Positions 8,906-16,032 of a stretch of DNA of 64,000 nucleotides are shown piece by piece (position 1 is the first letter of the stretch; each line of letters begins with the position of its first letter). A program made the position numbers and the translations under genes. Source of the stretch: Mycobacterium sp. D16Q13 (GTDB taxonomy: Bacteria > Actinomycetota > Actinomycetes > Mycobacteriales > Mycobacteriaceae); contig NZ_MAEW01000007.1 of NCBI RefSeq assembly GCF_002013375.1, positions 286,021 to 350,020 on the forward strand, read 5' to 3'. The notes below the pieces were generated by a model. That model was not told where the DNA came from, made no database searches, and worked only from the letters and a program-made list of their open reading frames with translations.

Positions 8906-9559
8906 TTATTCTGCGGGGCAATCGATTACCGCGGCGGCCTGGCCGACTCCCGCCGTGAGGTAGCGCGTGAGCATCGCTACTAGTTCGTTCTCGAAATCAG
9001 CAATCCCTGCGGGATCAGGTGCGGACAGCATCTGGTGCACCACCAACTCAATCGTCGTGACGACCAGCCGGGCCGCCGCGTCCTTGTTGGCGACGGCTAC
9101 GTCAGGACATCTGTCGAGGAGCCGGCACATGTCATCGACAGCGGCACGCTGAACATGCGCTACCTTGGCCATGAGCTCACTTGAGCGCGGCGCCTGTTCG
9201 ATAAGAACTCTGAGGAACTCTGGATCCTGCAGGTGGTTGCTCACCGCGGCAGCCACTATGGAACGCATGGCATCCTCTGTGGACTCCGCCGGCCCCGCGC
9301 GGCGGCGTTCGTTAGCTGCGGCGATACCCGCATCGAGGTGGCGCGCCGCCAGCTCCACCACGATGGCGTCCTTGTTGGGGTAGTACTGATACAGCGAGCC
9401 GATGGAGATATCTGCCCACTGCGCAATCCGGTTCGTGGTGCCTCGCCCATAGCCGTACTGAGTGAATACCGCGATGGCCGCCTCGAGGATACGTTCGCGT
9501 GTCCGCTCCGAGCGCTGCTGGCGGGGTTGCTTACGTGGATGGAGCTGGTGCTGGCTCAT
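8906..9559 (-). CDS. TetR/AcrR-family transcriptional regulator
   Basis: A 217-residue TetR protein. A basic N-terminal arm (RKQPRQQRSERTRERILEAA) leads into the HTH (TTNRIAQWADISIGSLYQYYPNKDAIVVELAARHL). The C-terminal half is alpha-helical with a conserved-looking LIEQAPRSSELMAKVAHVQRA segment; the ligand is unknown. It is transcribed away from the PPE-flavoprotein run starting at 10024, and a perfect 21-bp palindrome lies between them (9833-9853). By the usual logic of divergent TetR genes it should control that run and itself; this is inference from position. Confidence 0.88.
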   Translation of the reverse strand: MSQHQLHPRKQPRQQRSERTRERILEAAIAVFTQYGYGRGTTNRIAQWADISIGSLYQYYPNKDAIVVELAARHLDAGIAAANERRRAGPAESTEDAMRSIVAAAVSNHLQDPEFLRVLIEQAPRSSELMAKVAHVQRAAVDDMCRLLDRCPDVAVANKDAAARLVVTTIELVVHQMLSAPDPAGIADFENELVAMLTRYLTAGVGQAAAVIDCPAE

Positions 9560-10023
9560 CGTGACCGGGCCTTTCGCTGACTGATCGCCACGCCAGCGTA
9601 GACCTGCGGTGCGCCATAAACGGGTGTCCTCCGCTGCGTGGGGCTACCGCAGATGTGGCCGAAACGCGAGTAGCGCGCGACGAAGCTGAGTCAGGTGCGT
9701 GACACCGGGCACGGCTGCGCGACGACTAGCAGGCATTGCGCAGATAAAGACCTTGCGCCGCAGCCGACAACAACGTCGCCACCGAACGCGAGTAGCGAAT
9801 AGTTCACTGCGGCAGGATAATTGGCAGTGTTCCACTACATCAGTGATGTAGTGCGCGATGAGCCAGGACATGGATTAAAGCTCTCTTTGTTGTGACTTTC
9901 AGCTGTCCTGGGTCCCCGCCCACCCACAAATGCCGTAGTTACTCGGCACCCCTTAGCGAGGAGTCCACACGTGCGTGTCCCACCTTCCGCGCCAATTTCG
10001 ACTGGCAATGAGGGGCGGCGGCC
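9560..10023. other. Divergent regulatory region between TetR and PPE genes (464 bp)
   Basis: Contains no supported gene. Its notable content is the palindrome at 9833-9853. The right edge carries a purine-rich ribosome binding site (GAGGGGCGG) directly before the PPE start codon. Confidence 0.6.
9833..9853. promoter_or_regulatory. Perfect 21-bp palindrome, candidate TetR operator
   Basis: The arm CACTACATCA (9833-9842), a single central G, and the exact reverse complement TGATGTAGTG (9844-9853). Ten-base perfect arms about one base pair are typical of dimeric HTH repressor sites. It sits 170 bp upstream of the PPE gene and 273 bp upstream of the divergent TetR gene. Confidence 0.7.
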
Positions 10024-11583
10024 ATGACCGGGTCAATTTGGCTTGCCTCTCCGCCAGAGGTGCACTCGGCGCTGCTCTCTGCGGGCCCAGGGCCCGGCGC
10101 GCTCTTGGCGGCTGCCGCAACCTGGAGTTCTTTGGCCGTCGAATATCGCGCGGCGGCAACCGAAATTGGGCAACTGTTGGCCGAGGTACGCGCTGGCACA
10201 TGGGAAGGATCCAGCGCTGACCAGTACTTCGCCGGGCACCAGCCCTATCTGAGCTGGCTCGAGGAAGCCGCAGACTGCAGTGCTGTGAACTCCGCCCAGC
10301 TCGAACAGTCGGCAGCCGCCTACACGGCCGCCCTGGCGGAAATGCCCACTCTGGCGGAACTCGCGCTCAACCATGCCGTCCACGGGGCCCTCGTGGGCGC
10401 GAACTTCTTCGGGATCAACACCATTGCGATCGCTCTGAACGAGGCCGATTACGTGCGTATGTGGATTCAGGCGGCTACCGCCATGGCGACCTACGCCAGC
10501 ATCGCAGAGGCTGCCTCGGCGGCGCTGCCGCACCCGCTGCCCGCGCCGCCGATATTGGCCCCGCCGCCGTTCGGGACTGCCAACCTTTCTGCCACAGCAC
10601 ATATGCAGGCCTCTAATGGTCAAATAGCGCTGGACAACAGTCAATCCACCGTTCAGTCCCTTCTGGAGGAGATCCTCAAAGCATTGCTTCCGCCGGGGTT
10701 CACTGACGTTCTCAAAGAGTTCCTCAAACTCGATCTTCGGCAGCTTCTGACACTGCTGATCACCCACCCCGCGGCGGCGCTGAGCGCACTTGCCCCGTTG
10801 CTCACAGCGATGCTGGGGCTAGGCCAGTTCGTGGCCACCAGCATTTTGTTGTGGACACTGCAGATCGGTTCGGCACTGCTGCTTTTCGCCCCTGCCATCG
10901 CCCTTCCGTTGGCCATAGCGTTTGCCTCCCCCGAGTGGCTGGCCGCGACCATCGGGCAGACGCCGTCACCCACGCATACATCGACAGGTGTTGCCCCTGC
11001 CTCCCACCCCCGCAGTCTCGCACTGGCAGTTCTTCCAGCACCTGGCTCCGCATCCGCGCCCGCCACCGCACCGGCGGCGACTGCGGCACCGGCAGCCACG
11101 GGTACGCCCGCGGCGACGAGCCCCCCTGCGCCAGCGGGTGGGTGGTACGCCGTGTACGGCGCTGCGGCCGGCCCGCGCCCGCCCGAGAGCCCCGCGATCA
11201 AAGATCGAACGGGGAGCCCCCTGCCGCAGGCGACTGATGCCGCAGCATCTACCCAGACCGCCGGGAAAGCTCCCGCCGCGGCAAGGCGGCGGCGCCAACG
11301 GCACCCCGGCATAGCAGACCGCCGGATGTATGTCACCGAGTCTCTGCACGAGCCTGCCGAACTGGGCCCACTCCCGGCGCAATCCGCGCCTGCCGACTCA
11401 ACCCACACCATGACCCCAACGTCCCGCCGCAGCATGGTCGTATCAGGTCGCTCAGGTATCAACACGCAGCAGACCGCGGCACCTCGCGGCTACGCGGACC
11501 GTGACACAGCCCGGCCTGTCGAGCGGATCGCAACGCAGCCTTTGATACCTGGCGGCTGGCCGCCAGGTGACGACACCCCATGA
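10024..11583 (+). CDS. PPE-family protein, PPE4-like
   Basis: A 519-residue PPE protein. The N-terminal domain (about residues 1-180) shows the family signature [10 protein letters not shown] near residue 9, the WxG motif in [10 protein letters not shown], and [16 protein letters not shown] followed by RMWIQAA, a segment very close to what I recall for PPE4 of the ESX-3 locus. After a hydrophobic middle (about 230-310) comes a Pro/Ala-rich tail with an Arg cluster (ARRRRQR). PPE proteins are exported by ESX systems as a heterodimer with a PE partner, but no PE gene precedes this one. ATG 10024 has a good ribosome binding site. It is the first gene of a plus-strand run with a siderophore-interacting-type flavoprotein and a FAD monooxygenase. 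Confidence 0.9.
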   Translation: MTGSIWLASPPEVHSALLSAGPGPGALLAAAATWSSLAVEYRAAATEIGQLLAEVRAGTWEGSSADQYFAGHQPYLSWLEEAADCSAVNSAQLEQSAAAYTAALAEMPTLAELALNHAVHGALVGANFFGINTIAIALNEADYVRMWIQAATAMATYASIAEAASAALPHPLPAPPILAPPPFGTANLSATAHMQASNGQIALDNSQSTVQSLLEEILKALLPPGFTDVLKEFLKLDLRQLLTLLITHPAAALSALAPLLTAMLGLGQFVATSILLWTLQIGSALLLFAPAIALPLAIAFASPEWLAATIGQTPSPTHTSTGVAPASHPRSLALAVLPAPGSASAPATAPAATAAPAATGTPAATSPPAPAGGWYAVYGAAAGPRPPESPAIKDRTGSPLPQATDAAASTQTAGKAPAAARRRRQRHPGIADRRMYVTESLHEPAELGPLPAQSAPADSTHTMTPTSRRSMVVSGRSGINTQQTAAPRGYADRDTARPVERIATQPLIPGGWPPGDDTP

Positions 11584-11656
11584 CGGGCGCTACATGCTCA
11601 GCAGATGCCAGACCCCTACCCCCCGCCGGTGCTGCACCGCGGAGAAAGCGACGACG

Positions 11657-12373
11657 ATGGTCCCCATTACCTCACGCCTGTCCGACATGCTTTCCGATGT
11701 TTTGTTCACGCCGGTGCAGGTTGCCGAAGTCACCTATCTAGCATCGTGTTTCGTCAAGATTCGCATCACCAGCCAGGCATTCCAGCGCGCACAATGGACC
11801 CCGGGTGACAAGATGCAGGTTCGGACACGGCGCGGCTCTCTTCAAATGCGCGCCTACACGCCAATCAGCTGGGACCATCACGCGGGCTCCACAGAGCTGA
11901 TTGCCTTCCTTCACGGCAGCGGCCCCGCGGCCGATTGGTTCGGCAACATCACCATCGGCGCCGAGTGTGAAGCCTTCGGGCCGAGCCGCTCCCTAGATCT
12001 GTCGAAAACGGCCGAGTCGACAGTATTTGTCGGGGATGAAACTAGCGTCGCACTGGCTCATGCACTGCGCACCGTTAACCCATCGGCCCGATGCATTTAT
12101 GAGGCAACGGATCTCGCTTCGTTGTGTGCACTACTTGCCATGCTGAAGCTGAACGACAACACCCGAGTCGTCACCAAATCCCAGGATCGCAGCGCACTGC
12201 TTGAACAGCTGCGAGAAGCGATGGAATCCGCGAGTGGGCCACAAGACCTCATCGTCAGTGGCGATGCAGCCACGGTGAACGCCGTGCGCCGCGCCGTGCG
12301 CCGGTGGCCCGACATTGCACCACGGATCAAGGCACGCGCGTACTGGGCGCATGGGCGGCCGGGACTGAGTTAA
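11657..12373 (+). CDS. Siderophore-interacting-protein-type FAD/NAD(P)H reductase
   Basis: A 238-residue protein with the two-domain layout of siderophore-interacting ferric reductases: an FAD-binding barrel with the RAYTP motif (flavin contact) at about residue 66, then a nucleotide-binding half beginning STVFVGDETSVALAHALR. Such enzymes release iron from ferric siderophores in the cytosol; some relatives serve as flavin reductases. ATG 11657 has GGAGAAAG about 8 bases upstream; an in-frame start at 11567 would overlap the PPE gene and add a basic tail unlike the family. It lies 73 bases after the PPE gene and 66 before the monooxygenase. It could support iron release or feed electrons to its neighbour. 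Confidence 0.75.
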   Translation: MVPITSRLSDMLSDVLFTPVQVAEVTYLASCFVKIRITSQAFQRAQWTPGDKMQVRTRRGSLQMRAYTPISWDHHAGSTELIAFLHGSGPAADWFGNITIGAECEAFGPSRSLDLSKTAESTVFVGDETSVALAHALRTVNPSARCIYEATDLASLCALLAMLKLNDNTRVVTKSQDRSALLEQLREAMESASGPQDLIVSGDAATVNAVRRAVRRWPDIAPRIKARAYWAHGRPGLS

Positions 12374-12439
12374 TGCTGCGCCGAAGTAGCCGTCGGGCAG
12401 GCAACAGCAGATTCGCGAATGCACTAACTAGGAGATGTC

Positions 12440-13957
12440 ATGATCGATGTACTGATCGTTGGGGCAGGCCCTGTCGGACTGTTATTGGCTGGGGAACTAA
12501 TCCTCGGCGGGGCGCGACCGCTGGTATTGGAAGCTTCCGACGGAACTGAGTCCCGCACAAGGAGTTTCGGCCAGCGCTCAGTCAATGGACGCAGCTCTCG
12601 CACGCTGTCCCTACGCGGACTCGTTCCCGCGCTAGAGGCCGCGCAATCGGCCTGGATTGACTGCTTGGCTGAGGCCGGACAACAGGCAAGCGATACAGAC
12701 CAGCTGTCGACGGCGCTTCACCTGATGCGTGACGGACGCGCGGCAGGCCACTTCGGCGGACTGCCGCTGACGGCCGACGCCGCCGCCAGCGGTCGCTGCT
12801 ACCTGATGAAGCAACACATGCTGGAAAACGTCCTCGCCGACTGGGCTACCGGACTGGGAGTGCACATCGAGCCTGACACCAGGGTGACTGTCGTTCGGGA
12901 CGAGGAGAATTCGGCGGTGGCAGAGCTGGCCGACGGGCGTTCGATACGCGCGAGTTACGTCGTTGGCTGCGATGGTGGCCGAAGCGTGGCTCGCAAAACT
13001 GCTGGTTTTGCCTTCCCCGGCACACCGCCCACCATGACGGGGCGGGTTGCAGTGGCCGAACTTTCTAGCCGGGACACACCTACCGCGATTCTGCGCGGCC
13101 CCAACGGCCTGGTGAACAGCTTGATGGTGCCCGGCGAGATCACGACTGTCGAGTTCGACGGCACCGGTCCAATCGACCGTGATGCGCCGATGACTCCCGA
13201 CGAGTTGCAAGACAGCATGCTGCGGGCCGGCGGCCTCTCGGTGACAGTGCACAGCCTGCACACCGGGACGCGGTTCAGTGACAACACCAGGCAAGCCGAC
13301 ACCTACCGGCGCGGACGTGTACTGCTGGCCGGTGACGCCGCACACGTGCACTCCCCGATCGGCGGGCAGGGACTCAACCTCGGGCTACAAGATGCCGCGA
13401 ACCTCGGCTGGAAGCTGGCCCTCGTAGTCACCGGTCGCGGCCCTGACTCGCTGCTCGACACCTACACCACCGAGCGACATCCCGCCGCTGCGCGCGTACT
13501 GCGCAGCACGCGCGCCCAGGTTGCGCTGATGCGCCCTGGTCCACAAGTTGACGCGCTCCGGGACATCCTGGCGGAGGTGCTCGCGATCCCGGACGCACAC
13601 GAATACTTCGCCGCATTGGCGAGCGGCGCGGACCAAGACTATGCACCTGACTCGGCCCATCCGATGGTCGGCCGATTCGTACCGAGCGAATTGCTGCCCC
13701 TGGCAGCGCAACATATGCGCGACGGCCGTTTCCTCCTAGTGGATTTGACTGGCCGCGAACAACTCAACAAGTTCGTCGCCGAAAACGGCAGAGTACAAGT
13801 GGTGCGTCTAGACAACGCAGATTTAGGCGTCACGGCCCTGCTGGTACGGCCGGACGGGTACGTGGCGTGGGTAAGCCAGGATGCGAGCATGACTGGGTTG
13901 GCCGATGCGCTCAGCCAGTGGTTCGGAAACGCCCTGCACTCCGACGTCAGCGGCTAA
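12440..13957 (+). CDS. FAD-dependent aromatic-ring monooxygenase (class A)
   Basis: A 505-residue class A flavoprotein monooxygenase. The three family motifs are in order: N-terminal FAD Rossmann motif VLIVGAGPVGLLLAGE (residues 4-19), the DG motif GCDGGRSVARKTAG near 175, and the GD motif GRVLLAGDAAHVHSP near 292 followed by GGQGLNLGLQDAANLGWKL. The last 100 residues form the thioredoxin-like cap typical of the phenol-hydroxylase and rifampicin-monooxygenase branch. It hydroxylates an aromatic substrate using NAD(P)H and O2; drug, polyketide or aryl substrates are possible. ATG 12440 has AGGAG about 8 bases upstream. Third gene of the PPE-reductase run. Confidence 0.88.
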   Translation: MIDVLIVGAGPVGLLLAGELILGGARPLVLEASDGTESRTRSFGQRSVNGRSSRTLSLRGLVPALEAAQSAWIDCLAEAGQQASDTDQLSTALHLMRDGRAAGHFGGLPLTADAAASGRCYLMKQHMLENVLADWATGLGVHIEPDTRVTVVRDEENSAVAELADGRSIRASYVVGCDGGRSVARKTAGFAFPGTPPTMTGRVAVAELSSRDTPTAILRGPNGLVNSLMVPGEITTVEFDGTGPIDRDAPMTPDELQDSMLRAGGLSVTVHSLHTGTRFSDNTRQADTYRRGRVLLAGDAAHVHSPIGGQGLNLGLQDAANLGWKLALVVTGRGPDSLLDTYTTERHPAAARVLRSTRAQVALMRPGPQVDALRDILAEVLAIPDAHEYFAALASGADQDYAPDSAHPMVGRFVPSELLPLAAQHMRDGRFLLVDLTGREQLNKFVAENGRVQVVRLDNADLGVTALLVRPDGYVAWVSQDASMTGLADALSQWFGNALHSDVSG

Positions 13958-14006
13958 GAGTTGATCGAGCCGCCTACGCGACATTCATATATTCAGAGCA
14001 TGACTC

Positions 14007-14029
14007 AAGTGTACGTATGACGTACACTT
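14007..14029. promoter_or_regulatory. Perfect 23-bp palindrome, candidate TetR autoregulatory operator
   Basis: AAGTGTACGT (14007-14016), spacer ATG, and the exact reverse complement ACGTACACTT (14020-14029). It ends six bases before the start codon of the TetR gene it probably regulates, so it would overlap the promoter or transcription start. Confidence 0.78.
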
Positions 14030-14035
14030 AGTATC

Positions 14036-14608
14036 ATGGTTCCACGCGGTGTCGCACGCACCACGGCAATACTCGATACCGCCTTACGCGTGTTAGTCCG
14101 TGAAGGATACGAACGATTCACCATGGATTCCGTTGCGGCGCAGGCACATGCCAGCAAGACGACCATCTACCGCAGATGGAGAAACAAGGCTGAACTGGTG
14201 AAGGCTGCCCTCGACGCACACGACGCGGGCTACAACGAACAGGTTCCCGATACCGGCTCGCTGCGGGGCGATCTTGTCGCAACGCTGACCATGCTGCACC
14301 GCAAAACCGAAGCGGTTCCACCAAGTCTGTACGTGGATCTCATCCGCGCGATGGAGCACGACGCGGAGCTGGCCGACGCCATCAACCGGCACCTCGCAGA
14401 TCCGGGCCTGTCTCCTTTCGACGCTCCCCTGTCTCGGGCGATCGCACGCGGTGAAACATCTCCGGAAATCGACCGCGCGCTGGTTCATGATGTCGCCGAG
14501 GCAATGCTCGCGCACCGATTGACCGTGAAGGCGGCAGTCGATACCGCATTCATCGATCGACTCGTCGACGACGTGCTGATCGTGCTTATCCGGAGCACGA
14601 TCTCGTGA
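14036..14608 (+). CDS. TetR-family repressor paired with FAD monooxygenase
   Basis: A 190-residue TetR protein: HTH in TMDSVAAQAHASKTTIYRRWRNKAELVKAAL, followed by a C-terminal domain of the TetR_C family seen in many actinobacterial repressors. The last 4 bases of the gene overlap the start of the monooxygenase gene, so the two are translationally coupled. The ATG at 14036 has no clear Shine-Dalgarno and lies six bases after a perfect palindrome, so a leaderless or nearly leaderless transcript is likely. Position and pairing match the MabTetRx regulator (MAB_1497c) that controls the tetracycline-inactivating monooxygenase in M. abscessus; I infer the equivalence from memory of that locus. 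Confidence 0.85.
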   Translation: MVPRGVARTTAILDTALRVLVREGYERFTMDSVAAQAHASKTTIYRRWRNKAELVKAALDAHDAGYNEQVPDTGSLRGDLVATLTMLHRKTEAVPPSLYVDLIRAMEHDAELADAINRHLADPGLSPFDAPLSRAIARGETSPEIDRALVHDVAEAMLAHRLTVKAAVDTAFIDRLVDDVLIVLIRSTIS

Positions 14609-16032
14609 CCGTGGTGATCGCCGGCGCGGGCCCCACTGGCCTAACGCTGGCCTGTGAATTGGCACGTCGCGGTGTCCCGTGCAGGGTATTGGACAAGGCG
14701 CCCAGCCTATTTCCGGGCTCCCGCGGCAAGGGGTTGTCACCGCGCACCCAGGAGGTTTTCGACGATCTGGGCGTCGCAGAGGCGATCAGATCGGGCGGTA
14801 TGGAAATGCCGCCATTCCGTATCTACGCCGGAAGCGAGATTATCGCCGAGCGAACGCTTCTCGAGATGCTGGGTTCGCATATCCCGTCCGGACCGGGAGT
14901 TCGCTACCCGGGGTTTTGGATGGTGCCGCAATGGCGGACCGACGAAATCCTGCTCAACCGATTGCGTGAACTCGGCGCGGATGTGGAATTCTGCTGTGAA
15001 ATAACAGGTTTTGAGCAAGATGCCGACGGAGTGAGCGTTACGGTGATGCGGGACGGCACTCCCGATCGGATACGTGCCGCGTACCTGGTCGGCACCGACG
15101 GCGGGCGCAGCACCGTACGCAAGGTTCTCGGTGCCGGATTCGCCGGCGAGAGCTTCGAGAATGAACGAACACTGATCGGCGACGTTCGGGCCGAGGAGCT
15201 GGATGGCACGTTCTGTCACGTGTTGACACGCGGCGGTCAGGTGGCGGAACGCTTTTCGCTCTGGAACTTGCCGGGCAGTGCTCACTATCAGTTCGTCGCG
15301 AGCATGGCGACCGACGATGTTCCGCCCCTGACTCTTGAGGCGGTACAGACCCTTCTGAACTACCGGTCCGGACGCGAAGACATTGTACTGACCGACCTCC
15401 GGTGGATATCGCTGTATCGGGTGAACGCGCGGATGGTGGACAGGTTCCGAGAGGGCCGGGTCTTGCTGGCCGGAGATGCCGCCCACGTGCATTCGTCGGC
15501 AGGCGGCCAGGGCCTGAACACCAGCGTGCAGGATGCCTACAACTTGGGCTGGAAACTGGCGGCAGTCATCGCAGGCGCCTCCGCGCAACTGCTGGACACC
15601 TATGAAGAGGAGCGAATGCCCGTCGCCGCATCGGTGCTGGGGCTGAGCACCGATCTGCATCACCGCAACTTCGAGCCCTCAGAGGACCCTGCGCCACAAC
15701 TACATCAGCTGGACATCACGTATCGCGGCCGATCATTGGCCGTCGACGACCGCCCTTGTCCCGGGGCGCTACGTGCCGGCGACCGCGCACCGGATGCGAT
15801 ACTGCGGGAAGGCCATCGGCTATTCGACGTCCTGCGCGGCACACACTTCACCGTGCTCACGGTCGACGATCGGACCATCGACATCGACGACGTGCGCGTC
15901 CAGCGGATCACGCCGTCAACCGATTACGACGTCACGGAGCCGACACTCGTCTTAGTGCGCCCAGACGGGTACATCGGAGTCATGACCGAATCCGAAGAGA
16001 CCCTGCGCGCGTATCTCGCCCGCGTGCGCTAG
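14605..16032 (+). CDS. FAD-dependent monooxygenase, probable tetracycline-modifying enzyme
   Basis: A 475-residue class A flavoprotein monooxygenase. FAD motif VVIAGAGPTGLTLACELARRG at the N-terminus, DG motif GTDGGRSTVRKVLG near 165, and GD motif GRVLLAGDAAHVHSSAGGQG near 286, with a C-terminal thioredoxin-like cap. It inserts oxygen into an aromatic or tetracycline-like substrate using NAD(P)H. The GTG start overlaps the TetR stop. The gene pair, orientation and location between the rRNA operon and fas agree with MAB_1496c (MabTetX), which inactivates tetracycline and doxycycline in M. abscessus. Family assignment is certain; substrate assignment is inference. Its stop codon shares a CTAG with the convergent oxidoreductase gene. 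Confidence 0.85.
   Translation: MTVVIAGAGPTGLTLACELARRGVPCRVLDKAPSLFPGSRGKGLSPRTQEVFDDLGVAEAIRSGGMEMPPFRIYAGSEIIAERTLLEMLGSHIPSGPGVRYPGFWMVPQWRTDEILLNRLRELGADVEFCCEITGFEQDADGVSVTVMRDGTPDRIRAAYLVGTDGGRSTVRKVLGAGFAGESFENERTLIGDVRAEELDGTFCHVLTRGGQVAERFSLWNLPGSAHYQFVASMATDDVPPLTLEAVQTLLNYRSGREDIVLTDLRWISLYRVNARMVDRFREGRVLLAGDAAHVHSSAGGQGLNTSVQDAYNLGWKLAAVIAGASAQLLDTYEEERMPVAASVLGLSTDLHHRNFEPSEDPAPQLHQLDITYRGRSLAVDDRPCPGALRAGDRAPDAILREGHRLFDVLRGTHFTVLTVDDRTIDIDDVRVQRITPSTDYDVTEPTLVLVRPDGYIGVMTESEETLRAYLARVR

Noticed and set aside
9644..10023. Small minus-strand frames in the TetR-PPE gap
   Set aside because: They overlap the palindromic operator region and one another, and look non-coding. I also looked for a PE gene ahead of the PPE gene and found none.
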